64,000 nucleotides of DNA from Fulverythrobacter ferritrahens (GCF_020539485.1 NZ_JACDXU010000002.1:496001-560000), one strand, 5' to 3'. Numbered from the stretch's first letter, positions 19,252-28,545 are shown. Numbers and translations: made by a program. Notes: generated by a model not told the origin, from the letters alone.

Positions 19252-20361
19252 ATGACCACCAAACTGCCTTCGCGCGCCGACCATGTCGGCTCCTTCCTGC
19301 GTCCGCGCGAGATTATCGAAGCGCGCGAACATCGCGCGGCCAACAACATCGACTATGCAACCCTGCGCGCGATCGAGGACAAGGCGATTGCCGAACTCGT
19401 GAAGTGGGAAGAGGAACTCGGCCTCAAGGCGATCACCGATGGCGAATTTCGCCGCTATTTCTTCCATACCGATTTCCTGCTGAAGCTGGATGGGGTGGAA
19501 GAACAGGGCGGTATCGCCAAGGCGTTCAAGAACGACACCGGAAAGGATGTGCAATTCGCGCCGCCCAAGATGGTCGTCTCGGGCAAGATCCGCCATGTCG
19601 AACCGATCCAGCTGGCCGATTACCAATATCTCGCCTCGCTGACGAAAGAGACGGCCAAGGTCGCCATCCCTTCGCCCACAATGCTGCATTTCCGCGCGGG
19701 GCGCAGCGGCATTCCCCAAGACGTCTATCCCACGATGGACGAATTCTACGCCGATGTCGCCGCCGCCTATCGCGCGGAAGTGGACAGTCTGGCTGCAGCC
19801 GGCTGCCGCTACATCCAGATGGATGATACCAACCTTGCCTATCTGTGCGACGATACCCATCGGGCCGACGCCGCCGCGCGCGGGGTCGATCCCAACGATA
19901 CGCCGCGCCAATATGCCAAGCTGATCAATGAAAGCTTCGCCAGCGCGCCGGCCGACATGATCAAGGCAGTCCACCTGTGCCGGGGCAATTTCCGCTCCAG
20001 CTGGGCGGCCGAGGGCGGCTATGAGCCGGTGGCCGAGATCATGTTCAACGAACTCGATATCGACGCCTTCTTCCTTGAATATGACGATCCGCGTTCCGGC
20101 GACTTCGCTCCCCTCCGCTTCCTGCCCAAGGGCAAGACGGTGGTGCTGGGCCTCGTCACCACCAAGCTGGGTGAGCTGGAAACCAAGGATGACATCAAGC
20201 GCCGGATCGACGAGGCGGCCAAGTTCGCCCCGCTCGACCAGCTGGCCCTTTCGCCGCAATGCGGCTTCGCCAGCACGGTGCATGGCAATGATATTTCCAC
20301 CGAACAGCAGGCGGCCAAGATCCGTCTGGTAGTGGAAGTGGCCCAGGAAGTCTGGGGCTAA
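19252..20361 (+). CDS. MetE C-terminal-like cobalamin-independent methyltransferase
   Basis: A 369-residue protein matching the catalytic C-terminal barrel of cobalamin-independent methionine synthase, without the N-terminal half of full MetE (about 750 residues). The zinc-binding set is visible: HLCRGN (His and Cys) and, late, LSPQCGFAS (Cys), with YIQMDDTNLAYL between. Such stand-alone barrels take methyl from methyl-folate or another donor to a thiol. Its nearness to ligM suggests a sink for the 5-methyl-THF made by O-demethylation; this is inference. It diverges from the PQQ dehydrogenase across a 240-base gap and has no operon partner. Confidence 0.82.
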   Translation: MTTKLPSRADHVGSFLRPREIIEAREHRAANNIDYATLRAIEDKAIAELVKWEEELGLKAITDGEFRRYFFHTDFLLKLDGVEEQGGIAKAFKNDTGKDVQFAPPKMVVSGKIRHVEPIQLADYQYLASLTKETAKVAIPSPTMLHFRAGRSGIPQDVYPTMDEFYADVAAAYRAEVDSLAAAGCRYIQMDDTNLAYLCDDTHRADAAARGVDPNDTPRQYAKLINESFASAPADMIKAVHLCRGNFRSSWAAEGGYEPVAEIMFNELDIDAFFLEYDDPRSGDFAPLRFLPKGKTVVLGLVTTKLGELETKDDIKRRIDEAAKFAPLDQLALSPQCGFASTVHGNDISTEQQAAKIRLVVEVAQEVWG

Positions 20362-20378
20362 GCGCTTCGGCCTGTTTC

Positions 20379-20413
20379 GTCATTGCGAGGGCCTTTGGCC
20401 GCTTGCAATGACG
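20379..20413. repeat. Short palindromic repeat, GTCATTGCGAG family
   Basis: CGTCATTGCGAGGGCC, TTT, GGCCGCTTGCAATGACG: a compact hairpin 17 bases after the MetE-like stop, a likely transcript end. Larger pairs of the family lie at 49451-49541 and 52694-52783. Confidence 0.65.
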
Positions 20414-20444
20414 ACGGGCTGGAGGGGTTTAGGGGGATGTCCGT

Positions 20445-21011
20445 ATGAGGTTGCTGCCCCTCGTAATGGCCCTGGCCTTCATACCTTCGGCATGTTCTGA
20501 CGAGGCGCGGGAGTCTCCAGATACTGTTGCGGCCTGCGGTATAGCGTTGGACTACGCGCAGCGTTTCAGGACCGACTGGGAAAAACTCGGTCGTCCGATC
20601 GCGATACGCTATGAACCGGGCCTCAGCGTGCCCACACGTCAGAAACTCGAGCAAGTCCTGGCGGATAATCCGGAATTCGAGGGTGGCCCGGAGGTCGCCA
20701 TCACGCTTGCGGCAGCTGATTTGCGTGACCGACGTGTGATGGATGAATGTTCAAATTTGCGAAACTGGGTGCAAACTTCCGGCATCCTTAGCGATGACGC
20801 GCGGATCGATGAGCTGACGCGTCAACCGGAATGGCCCATAGCGGTCCTTTCAATGTCGCTGCCGGCAGTCAGTGAGGATGGTTCCACCGCCCTCTTCTAT
20901 TCCAGAAAATACGCGGGACCTCTTGCAGGGGCCCTCATGGCCGTGACCTACAAAAAGCAGGCAAGCGGCAAGTGGGTGCTTCACGATGAAGAGGAGCTGG
21001 CGATCAGCTAG
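20445..21011 (+). CDS. Hypothetical lipoprotein-like exported protein
   Basis: A 188-residue protein with a short N-terminal hydrophobic segment ending in IPSACSDEAR, a plausible lipobox (PSAC). The rest is soluble, with no family I recognise; it has cysteines at about 32 and 104 and a C-terminal stretch (VTYKKQASGKWVLHDEEELAIS) of the kind seen in exported proteins. A GGGGG ribosome site lies just before the ATG. Base composition is less GC-rich than the catabolic neighbours, hinting at a different origin. It stands alone between a hairpin repeat and a shared terminator. Confidence 0.7.
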   Translation: MRLLPLVMALAFIPSACSDEARESPDTVAACGIALDYAQRFRTDWEKLGRPIAIRYEPGLSVPTRQKLEQVLADNPEFEGGPEVAITLAAADLRDRRVMDECSNLRNWVQTSGILSDDARIDELTRQPEWPIAVLSMSLPAVSEDGSTALFYSRKYAGPLAGALMAVTYKKQASGKWVLHDEEELAIS

Positions 21012-21061
21012 CCGCCGAACGCTGCCACCGCTGAAGTCCGCGCTTCGGATCGCGCAAACAA

Positions 21062-21094
21062 AAAGGGCGGCCCCGAGAGGCCGCCCTTTCTTTT
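21062..21094. terminator. Bidirectional terminator
   Basis: AAAGGGCGGCC, loop CCGAGA, GGCCGCCCTTT, then TCTTTT on the plus side and an A-rich stretch on the other. It serves both the lipoprotein gene (plus) and the TonB receptor gene (minus) that converge here. Confidence 0.9.
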
Positions 21095-21115
21095 CCGGTA
21101 TGCCGGAGTTTCGGA

Positions 21116-23461
21116 TCAGAAGGTCTTCTTCACCGAAACGCGCCATTCGCGCGGCGCACCCACGGTGGAGTAAGCCGTGCCGCTGAGGGCATATACAGCC
21201 GCGAAACGGGTCGGCGTGTAATATTCGTCGAAGAGGTTCGTCACTTCGAGCGATACTTCCACGTCCTCGTTCGCATTGCGGTAGGTCAGGCGAGCGCTGC
21301 CCAGCGTGTAGGCGTCCAGGTAACGCAGGTCGGTGCTGAGCGAGTCCAGCGAGTGACCCACATACTGCTTGTCGCGGTAGGAGACGTCGAAACGCGGCGT
21401 GATCGAGCCCGTGTCGCCCAGGTCGACCTGGTACTGGATGCCGAAGCTGCCCTGGAAGGTCGGCGAGACGATCGGATCGTCAAGCGTCACGCTGGTGCCC
21501 ACTGCGGCCGCGAGATAGGTGTACTTGGAATCCAGCAGGCTCAGCGAGCCGTCGATGGTCAGGCCGTCGATCGGTTCGGCGAACAGTTCCGCTTCCATAC
21601 CCCAGATCTCGCCGTCGCCGGCATTGGCGCGGACGGCGCAGGGAGCTGCAATCCCGCCGTAAGCGGTGCAGTCCGACAGGCCGAGCTGGATGTTCTTGTA
21701 GTCGTTGAAGAAGCCCGAGAGGTTCAACCGCACGCGGCGATCGAACAGGTCGGTCTTCAGGCCCAGCTCATAGGAAGTGACGGTTTCGGGGCCGAAGGTG
21801 CCCATGGTCGCATGCGCGGGGTAGAACGGACGCGCCGTGACGCCGCCGCCCTTGAAGCCGGTGCTGACGGTTGCATAGGCCAGCAGCTGCTCGTTGAAGC
21901 GGTAGTCCGCCGAAACGCGCCAGTCGACACGGTTGCCGTCATAGACCGAGACGAGACCGTCGAGGTTTTCGACGCCGCCGCCCACGGGGCCCTGGCTGTA
22001 GTCAAGCCGACGACGCACGAAGGTGTAGTCCTTGTGCTCTTCGGTGTAGCGCAGGCCGCCGGTCAGGGTCAGGCTGTCGGTCGGACGAACGATCACGGTA
22101 CCGAAGGCAGCGATCGTGTCGGCATTGACCGGATCGTTACCCACGAACTGCAGCGGGCTGCCAGCATAGGGACCGTAACGGATGTCCTGGATGGTGTAGT
22201 AGGTGCTCTTCTGGTCGGAATAGAAGCCGCCCAGGGTGTATTCCACCAGATCACCGACCTTGCCGTTCAGGCGCAGTTCCTGGCTGAAGAACCAGAAATC
22301 GAGATCGTTGTAACCGCCCGCGGCAATCGCCGGGTTCGGCGTGAAGTCGTCGTCCGAACCCCACTTGTTGTTGTAGGTGCGGTAGGCAGTGATCGACTGC
22401 AGGTTCAGCGAATCGCTGATCTCGTAATCGGCATGGCCCGACACGCCCCAGCCTTCGAAGACGTTGCGGTTGCCGGTGTTCCAGTCACCCGTCTGGCCGC
22501 GGCCGTCCAGGAACCAGCTGGCATAGGTGCAATACTTGCCGCAGATGAAGTTCGACTGGGCATTGTTGGTCACCGACACGACGTCAGCCGAGCTGGTGCG
22601 ATCGGACTTCTGGTAATCGGCGATCACCATCAGTTCGAGCTTGGAGCCTTCGTAACGCACCGCGCCGCGCAGGCCGGTGTAGTTCTGTTCGCCCAGCTTA
22701 TCGACCACGCAGCTGTCATCCGAACCCGGATGGGCAGCCATCATGGCGGGGATGCCTTCCGGATTGTTCGGGTTGGCGCAGCCATAATCGACCTGGTCGA
22801 CATAGCCTTCCTGGCTCTTGTGGACGGCCGAGAAGCGCGCGAACAGATTGTCGCTGATCGGCAGGTTCGCACCAGCGCGCAGTTCGACGCGGTTACGGCT
22901 GCCATAGCTGGCTTCGCCAAAGGCTTCGGCCTTCGGTCCGGGCTTCTTCGAGAAGAGCTTGATCGCGCCGCCGATCGAGTTGCGGCCGGTCAGCGTGCCC
23001 TGCGGGCCGCGCAGAATTTCGACGCGCTCAAGGTCGAGCAGGTCGAAGTTCGCACCGGTCAGCGTCGGGTAGTAGACGTCGTCGATATACATGCCCACGC
23101 CGGGTTCATAGGCGGGGTTGAAGTCGTTCTGGCCAACGCCGCGGATCGAGGCCGACATGGAAGCGCCATAAGCACCGCCCTGTTCGGTCAGCGTCACGCT
23201 GGGAGCCTGGGCCGCGACGGCCTTGATGTCGTCCTGGTTGCGCGATTCGAGCAGCGCGGCATCCACCGCCGTGATCGACAGCGGGGTGTCCTGCAGCTTC
23301 TGTTCGCGGAACTGCGCGGTCACAACGATTTCGTTGCTGCGGGGTTCTGCGTCAGCGTCTTGCGCAAATGCGGGGGTGCCCACGGCGATCGCGAGAGTCG
23401 ATGCGGCGAGGGTGAGCGAAACGGTACGGCGCGATGCCGTGAAACAGTTGTATCTGATCAT
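21116..23461 (-). CDS. TonB-dependent receptor
   Basis: A 781-residue outer-membrane receptor. The signal peptide ends near GTPAFAQD; a TonB-box-like EIVVTAQFREQ and a complete plug follow (SITAVDAALLESR, GVGMYIDDVYYPTLTGANFDLLDLERVEILRGPQGTL), then the barrel and a terminal strand WRVSVKKTF ending in Phe, as required for barrel assembly. The plug is very like that of the next receptor at 23848 (shared VVTAQFREQ-LQDTPL, GVGIYIDDVYYP, RVEILRGPQGTL), so the two are diverged duplicates. The setting suggests uptake of lignin-derived aromatics or a glycan; the substrate is unproven. GGAGAGGTAC precedes the ATG. Confidence 0.95.
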   Translation of the reverse strand: MIRYNCFTASRRTVSLTLAASTLAIAVGTPAFAQDADAEPRSNEIVVTAQFREQKLQDTPLSITAVDAALLESRNQDDIKAVAAQAPSVTLTEQGGAYGASMSASIRGVGQNDFNPAYEPGVGMYIDDVYYPTLTGANFDLLDLERVEILRGPQGTLTGRNSIGGAIKLFSKKPGPKAEAFGEASYGSRNRVELRAGANLPISDNLFARFSAVHKSQEGYVDQVDYGCANPNNPEGIPAMMAAHPGSDDSCVVDKLGEQNYTGLRGAVRYEGSKLELMVIADYQKSDRTSSADVVSVTNNAQSNFICGKYCTYASWFLDGRGQTGDWNTGNRNVFEGWGVSGHADYEISDSLNLQSITAYRTYNNKWGSDDDFTPNPAIAAGGYNDLDFWFFSQELRLNGKVGDLVEYTLGGFYSDQKSTYYTIQDIRYGPYAGSPLQFVGNDPVNADTIAAFGTVIVRPTDSLTLTGGLRYTEEHKDYTFVRRRLDYSQGPVGGGVENLDGLVSVYDGNRVDWRVSADYRFNEQLLAYATVSTGFKGGGVTARPFYPAHATMGTFGPETVTSYELGLKTDLFDRRVRLNLSGFFNDYKNIQLGLSDCTAYGGIAAPCAVRANAGDGEIWGMEAELFAEPIDGLTIDGSLSLLDSKYTYLAAAVGTSVTLDDPIVSPTFQGSFGIQYQVDLGDTGSITPRFDVSYRDKQYVGHSLDSLSTDLRYLDAYTLGSARLTYRNANEDVEVSLEVTNLFDEYYTPTRFAAVYALSGTAYSTVGAPREWRVSVKKTF

Positions 23462-23745
23462 GTACCTCTCCAGAAGGGCGCAATTGCGGGGGGTGCAATT
23501 GCTTAGCTAATCAATCCCCTGGTGAGAGGGCCCATATCGCGGAAGGTTGCTTTCGCAAGCATTTAGCTGGCACCCTGCGCAGGCGCGCAACAAGTGATGC
23601 AGGAAATCAACAGTTTGACGCAGGCAAACTGGATGGCGCGCCGATCAAGTAAAGAGTAGAACAGTTTTTTGCGGGGCTAGGAGAAAAGTATTGGCCGGGT
23701 CTAACGGTGCCATGCCCGCAATATCGGATGATCGGTGGCGAGTTG
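23462..23745. other. Gap between the two TonB receptor genes
   Basis: No gene is seen in the 385-base gap (23462-23847). It holds two copies of GCAATTGC at about 23479-23503 just upstream of the downstream receptor's start, a small hairpin TGCTTTCGCAAGCA near 23549, an AT-richer stretch, then the operator-like repeat at 23746 and the terminator at 23797 listed separately. Confidence 0.5.
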
Positions 23746-23766
23746 ATTGTAAGCATTGCATACAAT
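23746..23766. promoter_or_regulatory. 21-bp operator-like inverted repeat between the TonB receptor genes
   Basis: The arms ATTGTAAGC and GCATACAAT (one mismatch) flank a 3-base spacer, the same 9-3-9 layout as at 8277-8297 upstream of ligM. It lies 285 bases upstream of the receptor gene that starts at 23461. Confidence 0.55.
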
Positions 23767-23796
23767 TTTTCAAGATTTATGTGCATGAATAAATGA

Positions 23797-23820
23797 AGGG
23801 CGACCATGCCAGGCCGCCCT
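23797..23820 (-). terminator. Terminator of the upstream TonB receptor gene
   Basis: AGGGCGACC, loop ATGCCA, GGCCGCCCT (one mismatch) 28 bases past the stop at 23848, followed on the minus strand by TCATTTATTC. Confidence 0.7.
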
Positions 23821-23847
23821 CCAGATCTTGCCGCATGGGCGCGATGA

Positions 23848-26298
23848 TCAGAACGTCTTCTTGACGCTCACCGCCCATTCGCGCGGACGGCCTGGTTGAG
23901 CCTTGTCCAGCCCCGCGCCGGCTTCGCGCAGGTCGAACAGGGTGACGTAGTAATATTCATCGGTCAGATTGGTTACCTCCAGCGATATGGAAAGGTCCTT
24001 GTCCGGATTCTGCCAGGTGAGTCTCGCATTCACGATGGTGTAGGCATCGATGTTTTGCGGCACTCCGTTATATTTGGCACCGGTATACACTTCGCTCTGA
24101 TAGCTGGCGTCGATGCGCGGGGTGATCGATCCGAAAGAGCCGGCATCGATCTCATATTGCGCACCCAGCGCCCATTTCCACTTAGGCGCCCCGGCGAGCG
24201 GATCGTCGAGCGAGGTGCCGCTGACCGACGGGTCCAGCTTTGTATATTTGAAGTCGAGATAGCTTACCGAACCGTCGATCGAGAAACCTTCGGTCGGACG
24301 CAGCGTGAATTCCGCCTCGACACCCTTTTCCTCCGCATTGCCGGCATTGACCAGCGCGGCGCAGGGGGTGGTGCCGTCCGGGCAGACCGAGACGCCGATC
24401 TGAAGATCGCTCAACTTGCCGTAGAAGGCGTTGAGGTTAAGGCGCAGCATCCGGTCGAACAGATCCGCCTTCATGCCGACTTCGTAATTGGTCAGCACTT
24501 CAGGAGCGAAGCTGATTGCCTGGCTGGCATAGAAGGGGCGCGGATTGGTGCCGCCACCCTTGAAGCCGGTTGCCACGCTGCCATAGACCATCAACTCCGG
24601 AGAGAAGCGATAGTTCAGGGCAGCGCGCCAGTCCCACCGCTGGCCCTTGTAGCTGGCGACGAGCCCGGTCAGCGCCCCGGGCGTGCCCGCGCCGTTCACC
24701 GCGCCAACCGGATCGAGATAGGGGTTGATCGTCCCATCGGGATTGAGCCGGAAGTAGCGATACTCCTTGCTTTCATCCGTATAGCGGATGCCGCCGTCAA
24801 AGGTCAGGCCGGGGGTTATTTCCCAGCTGACATTGGCGAAGACCGCCTTCGCTTCCGCCGGGGTTTCGTCAGGCTGGATGAATTGCAGCGGGAACAGGCC
24901 CACGCCCGGCGCGACATTGAGATAACGCAGATCCTGATAGGAGTAATAGTCAGTCCGCTGCTTGAAGTAGTAGCCCCCCAGCACGGCGGTGATATTATCC
25001 GCCAATTGAGCGTTGAGCCGCAGTTCCTCGCTCCAGTTCCAATGGGTAAGGCTGTTATAGCCGCCCGAAAGCGGGATCGGGGAAAGATCGTCATCCACCC
25101 CGAAGGTGGTATCCCAGGCCTGATAGGCCAGGATATTGTCGATCGAGATCGTGTCGCTCAACGCGAAGTGGAAATTCGCGGCCAGATTGTACCCGCTATA
25201 GACGCTCTGGTCGGAATTCTGCGTCGCCAGCAGCGGCTGGCCGGTCGGCGGAGTGGCTACGCCAAAATAGGTGATCGCCGGTGATGAGTAGGACGAGAAG
25301 TTGCAGAACTTCCCGCAGATGAAGCGGTTGTCGTAGGGAACCCCGCCGATATTGGTGTTGGGATTGTCGATCACATCGGTCGCCGCCAGCACTTCGCCTG
25401 CGGCAGTGTGGGAATCATGGATATATTCCGCACTCAGATTGATATCGATGTCGCTCGAGGGGTTGTAGCGCAGGGCCCCGCGCACTGCCTGATAGCCGAC
25501 TTCGCCCAGCTTATCGATCAGGCAGGAGCCTTGCGGCTTGAGGGCGGGAATGCCGCCCGCCGGGTTGACCAGCTTGGTGGTGCCGTCATTCGCCTTGAAG
25601 GTGGCCGAACCGCCCGCCGGATAGACGCAGCCGAAATCGTAGCGTTCGACATAGCCTTCCTGATGCTTGTAGACGCCCGAGACGCGGCCTGAGAGATCGT
25701 CCGTCAGCTTGAAGTCGAAGCCGCCGCGCAGCCCGATCCGGTTCCGGCTGCCATAAGTGGCCTCCATATAGCCGGTGTTGCTGCCCTGGGGCCTGCGGGT
25801 GAACATCTTGATTGAGCCACCTTCCGAATTTCGCCCGGAAAGCGTGCCCTGAGGCCCGCGCAGGATTTCGACGCGCTCCAGATCGAGCAGGTCGAACACT
25901 GCGCCGGTCAGTTGCGGATAATAGACATCGTCGATGTAGATGCCCACGCCCGGCTCGAAGGCTGGGTTGAAGTCCGCCCCCCCGATGCCGCGGATCGAAA
26001 CCGCGATTGAGGGGCCGAACGAGGCACCCTGCGGCTTGAGTGTGACGTTGGGGGCGCTGTCCGCGACCTGAGCCAGATTGGTCTGGCTTTTGGCTTCCAT
26101 GGTTTCCGCCGTCACGGCCGTGATGGCCAGCGGAGTATCCTGCAGGTTCTGTTCGCGGAACTGGGCAGTAACGATGATGTCGTTATTGCCGGTCGTATTG
26201 TCCTGGTCGGACTGTGCGGCGGCCGGACTTGCGATCCCGATTGCAAGCATGGACGCGCCGAGCACCATGGTGGTGCGCAGATGCAGATTGTTTTTCAT
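23848..26298 (-). CDS. TonB-dependent receptor
   Basis: An 816-residue outer-membrane receptor, paralogous to the one at 21116. The signal peptide ends near ASPAAAQSD, a TonB-box-like DIIVTAQFREQ follows, then a full plug (PLAITAVTAETMEAK, GVGIYIDDVYYPQLTGAVFDLLDLERVEILRGPQGTLSGRN), a 22-strand-type barrel and a terminal EWAVSVKKTF. The barrel loops differ most from the sister gene, as expected if the two take different substrates. The ATG is preceded by GGAGAGGG. A half-site TTTTGTAAGT at about 26314 resembles one arm of the 21-bp operator. It lies 151 bases after the LigW-like gene and may be read from that operon. Confidence 0.95.
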   Translation of the reverse strand: MKNNLHLRTTMVLGASMLAIGIASPAAAQSDQDNTTGNNDIIVTAQFREQNLQDTPLAITAVTAETMEAKSQTNLAQVADSAPNVTLKPQGASFGPSIAVSIRGIGGADFNPAFEPGVGIYIDDVYYPQLTGAVFDLLDLERVEILRGPQGTLSGRNSEGGSIKMFTRRPQGSNTGYMEATYGSRNRIGLRGGFDFKLTDDLSGRVSGVYKHQEGYVERYDFGCVYPAGGSATFKANDGTTKLVNPAGGIPALKPQGSCLIDKLGEVGYQAVRGALRYNPSSDIDINLSAEYIHDSHTAAGEVLAATDVIDNPNTNIGGVPYDNRFICGKFCNFSSYSSPAITYFGVATPPTGQPLLATQNSDQSVYSGYNLAANFHFALSDTISIDNILAYQAWDTTFGVDDDLSPIPLSGGYNSLTHWNWSEELRLNAQLADNITAVLGGYYFKQRTDYYSYQDLRYLNVAPGVGLFPLQFIQPDETPAEAKAVFANVSWEITPGLTFDGGIRYTDESKEYRYFRLNPDGTINPYLDPVGAVNGAGTPGALTGLVASYKGQRWDWRAALNYRFSPELMVYGSVATGFKGGGTNPRPFYASQAISFAPEVLTNYEVGMKADLFDRMLRLNLNAFYGKLSDLQIGVSVCPDGTTPCAALVNAGNAEEKGVEAEFTLRPTEGFSIDGSVSYLDFKYTKLDPSVSGTSLDDPLAGAPKWKWALGAQYEIDAGSFGSITPRIDASYQSEVYTGAKYNGVPQNIDAYTIVNARLTWQNPDKDLSISLEVTNLTDEYYYVTLFDLREAGAGLDKAQPGRPREWAVSVKKTF

Positions 26299-26449
26299 TT
26301 TACCCTCTCCAGATTTTGTAAGTGCATTTCTCAGAAAGAGCCGGTCCGTTTGTCTGTTATCCGGCCCAAAATGCTTGCGTTTCTCCTTTCATTTCCGGGG
26401 CGCTTGTGAGTGGTGTGCCGCCCATCAAAAGCCGGGCGGCTCACCTGTG

Positions 26450-27583
26450 TCAGGCGGGAAGGTTGAACACCCTGCGGGCATTGCCTTCCATCAGCATCTT
26501 CTTGTGCTCGTCACTGATCGTCAGGCGATCATAGGCGGCGACCTCGTCGCTCGATTGCTGGTAGGGGTAATCCATCGCGTAGAGTACGCGTTCGGGGCCC
26601 AGCACATCCATGCAGAACTTGATTCCCGGCTCCCACCCGACGCCGCTGGTGGTGACCCAGATGTTGTTGCGGAAATAATGGCTGACCGGGTGTTGCAGCT
26701 TCACCGGCGGCTGGCCGCCGCGCAGGCCCGCGCGATTGTCCGCATTGCCCTGCATCCAGTCGAAGCGATAGAGATGCAGCGGCAGGCATTCGCCCAGATG
26801 GCCGATCACCAGCTTCAGCTTCGGGAAGCGGTCGAAAGCGCCGGAAAAGATCAGCCCCATCGTGTGCAGCCATACGTCGTGCGGGAAGCCGCCCAGCGCG
26901 CCGAAGAAGCCGCGCGTTTCATAATGCGGCGCGTTGAAGGGCGCTGTGGGATGGATGTAGAGCGCGCCGTCATGCGCTTCCAGCGCCTCAAGGATCGGCC
27001 AGTATTCCTGCTCGTCGATATAATGGCCCTGCCAGTGTGAATTGAGCACAGCGCCATTGAGCTTCAGCGTGCCCAGCGCGCGGTCCAGTTCCTTGACCGA
27101 TCCCGCCACGTCCCGCGGATCGAAGGCCGCAAGGGCCGAGAAGCGGTCTGGATGGCGGGCACAGGCATCGGCGGCGATGTCGTTCGCCTCACGCGACAGG
27201 GGCGTGCCTTCGCCCGGCTTCACCACCTGCACGCCGGGCGCGGTGAGCAGCAGCAATTGCCGGTCGATCCCGAATTCATCCATGTGGGACAGGCGCAGAT
27301 CGCCCAGATCCAGCAGCATTTCCTGCAAAGACGGCATCCGGGCGAAGAGGCCCGCCATCTTCAGCGAATCGTCGTCCGGTGCGGCGCCGCTCTGCAGATA
27401 TTTCATCTGCGCATCCACCAGTGCGGGGAAGGTCCAGGCCTCTTCCGTGGCGATGCGCTTGTAGGGTGCGCTGCGATCGATATGCCCGGCGCGCGGGGCA
27501 AGCCCGATCCGCGTCCTGACGCTGAAATCTTCCTCGAAATGGCCCTTCAGGCCCTTTTCGCTACCATCCGGCAGAAGCGGCAT
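26450..27583 (-). CDS. LigW-like amidohydrolase (5-carboxyvanillate / gamma-resorcylate decarboxylase family)
   Basis: A 377-residue amidohydrolase-2 protein. It starts its barrel with KRIATEEAW (E47-E48) instead of His-x-His, as LigW does, and has ALYIHPTAPFN, LVIGHLGECLP, and SGVGWEPGIKFCMDVLGPERVLYAMDYPYQ, the last nearly the LigW wording (GVAWEPAIKFCQQVMG...YAMDYPYQY). LigW removes CO2 from 5-carboxyvanillate, made from biphenyl-type lignin dimers, giving vanillate for LigM. An N-terminal extension of about 35 residues is unusual. GGGAGGG precedes the ATG. It ends an operon with three SnoaL-like genes. Decarboxylase is the best guess; hydrolase is possible. Confidence 0.8.
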   Translation of the reverse strand: MPLLPDGSEKGLKGHFEEDFSVRTRIGLAPRAGHIDRSAPYKRIATEEAWTFPALVDAQMKYLQSGAAPDDDSLKMAGLFARMPSLQEMLLDLGDLRLSHMDEFGIDRQLLLLTAPGVQVVKPGEGTPLSREANDIAADACARHPDRFSALAAFDPRDVAGSVKELDRALGTLKLNGAVLNSHWQGHYIDEQEYWPILEALEAHDGALYIHPTAPFNAPHYETRGFFGALGGFPHDVWLHTMGLIFSGAFDRFPKLKLVIGHLGECLPLHLYRFDWMQGNADNRAGLRGGQPPVKLQHPVSHYFRNNIWVTTSGVGWEPGIKFCMDVLGPERVLYAMDYPYQQSSDEVAAYDRLTISDEHKKMLMEGNARRVFNLPA

Positions 27584-27618
27584 CCCATCCCTCCCATCAG
27601 CCGGCCTTTGGCAGCCGG

Positions 27619-28044
27619 TCAGAACATTCCATTATCGTTGCGTGCGGTTTCCGGCACTTCCTGCATCACGTCCCAATGTTCGACGACATAGCCGTCCTTG
27701 ATCCGCAGGATATCTACCACGGCATAGCCGCGCTCGTCTTTGCGGCGGCGGAAATGGTGGTGGACAGTCACCAGCCCTTCGCCGTCCTTTTCCTCGCCGA
27801 AGATCACGCGCTTCACATCATGCGTCAGTTCGGGATTGTTGCGCACGGCGGCGGCCAGCACTTCCAGCGTGGCATCGCGTCCTGTGGGTGCATTGGGGTT
27901 GTGCTGGATGTAATCCGGATGGACCCAGGCGAGGAAGGCGTCGGTCGGATTGTCCTGATGGTGGAACAGCTCGATGAACCGTTCCGCCACTTCACGGACG
28001 GAGAGCTTTTCCCGATTGGAAGTATCCCTCGGATCGATCGTCAC
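27619..28044 (-). CDS. SnoaL-like protein (cytoplasmic)
   Basis: A 141-residue SnoaL/polyketide cyclase-like fold: FIELFHHQDNPTDAFLAWVHPDYIQHNPNAPTGRDATLEVLAAA, then VTVHHHFRRRKDERGYAVVDILRIKDGYVVEHWDVMQEVPE. The HPDYIQHNP and VEHWDV motifs mark the ester cyclase/SnoaL group, where His and Asp line the pocket. The exported protein at 28069 shares the same motifs and the C-terminal DNGMF/NNGMF ending, so they are paralogues. It lies 35 bases upstream of the LigW-like gene in one operon. Its reaction is unknown; isomerisation or hydration of a pathway intermediate would fit the fold. Confidence 0.82.
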   Translation of the reverse strand: MTIDPRDTSNREKLSVREVAERFIELFHHQDNPTDAFLAWVHPDYIQHNPNAPTGRDATLEVLAAAVRNNPELTHDVKRVIFGEEKDGEGLVTVHHHFRRRKDERGYAVVDILRIKDGYVVEHWDVMQEVPETARNDNGMF

Positions 28045-28068
28045 GTGCCTCTCCTGCCTGTTTTGCGT

Positions 28069-28545
28069 TCAGAACATCCCGTTATTATTGGCGCTCTTGG
28101 CGGGGACGGGCTGCACTACGTCCCAATGTTCCACGATCTTGCAATTCTCCACGCGGAAGATGTCCACCACGGCTGAGGGGGCAGCGTCCGGATTGAAGCG
28201 CGCTTCATTATGCACGGCCACCAGATCGCCATCGGCGATCACGCGGTGGACGATATAGCGCGCCTGCGGGTTCGCATCGAAGAAGGGCTGCAGGAAGCCG
28301 ACCGCCGCATCGCGCCCTGTGGCGGCGAAGGGATTGTGGTTGATGTAATCGGGGTGGACCCAGCGTTCAAAGGCCACCTTGGCGTTGCGCTGCTCGAAGA
28401 ACAGGGGAATGAACTCATCCAGCACTTCGCGCGCGCTCATGGTGCAGGGCGCGTCGGATTGCCCGGTTTCGGCTGCGGCTGCCGGGACGGCGACCATGGT
28501 GGAGGCCAGCGCCCCCGCCAGAATGGTTGCGAGGGCGCCGCGCAT
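28069..28545 (-). CDS. SnoaL-like protein with signal peptide
   Basis: A 158-residue paralogue of the protein at 27619, with an added signal peptide (MRGALATILAGALASTMVAVPAAAAET). It shares WVHPDYINHNPFAATGRDA, VVDIFRVENCKIVEHWDVVQPVP and the NNGMF end. The ATG overlaps the stop of the gene upstream by one base (TGATG), showing translational coupling; the longer frame is therefore rejected. Having a cytoplasmic and an exported version side by side suggests that the same kind of substrate is met on both sides of the inner membrane. Confidence 0.82.
   Translation of the reverse strand: MRGALATILAGALASTMVAVPAAAAETGQSDAPCTMSAREVLDEFIPLFFEQRNAKVAFERWVHPDYINHNPFAATGRDAAVGFLQPFFDANPQARYIVHRVIADGDLVAVHNEARFNPDAAPSAVVDIFRVENCKIVEHWDVVQPVPAKSANNNGMF

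Noticed and set aside
21353-23506. A 717-residue open frame on the plus strand opposite the TonB receptor
   Set aside because: It is antisense to a receptor with full signal, plug and barrel. Long shadow frames are expected in GC-rich coding DNA, and its composition is that of a complement (Val, Gly, Arg, His-rich) with no domain.
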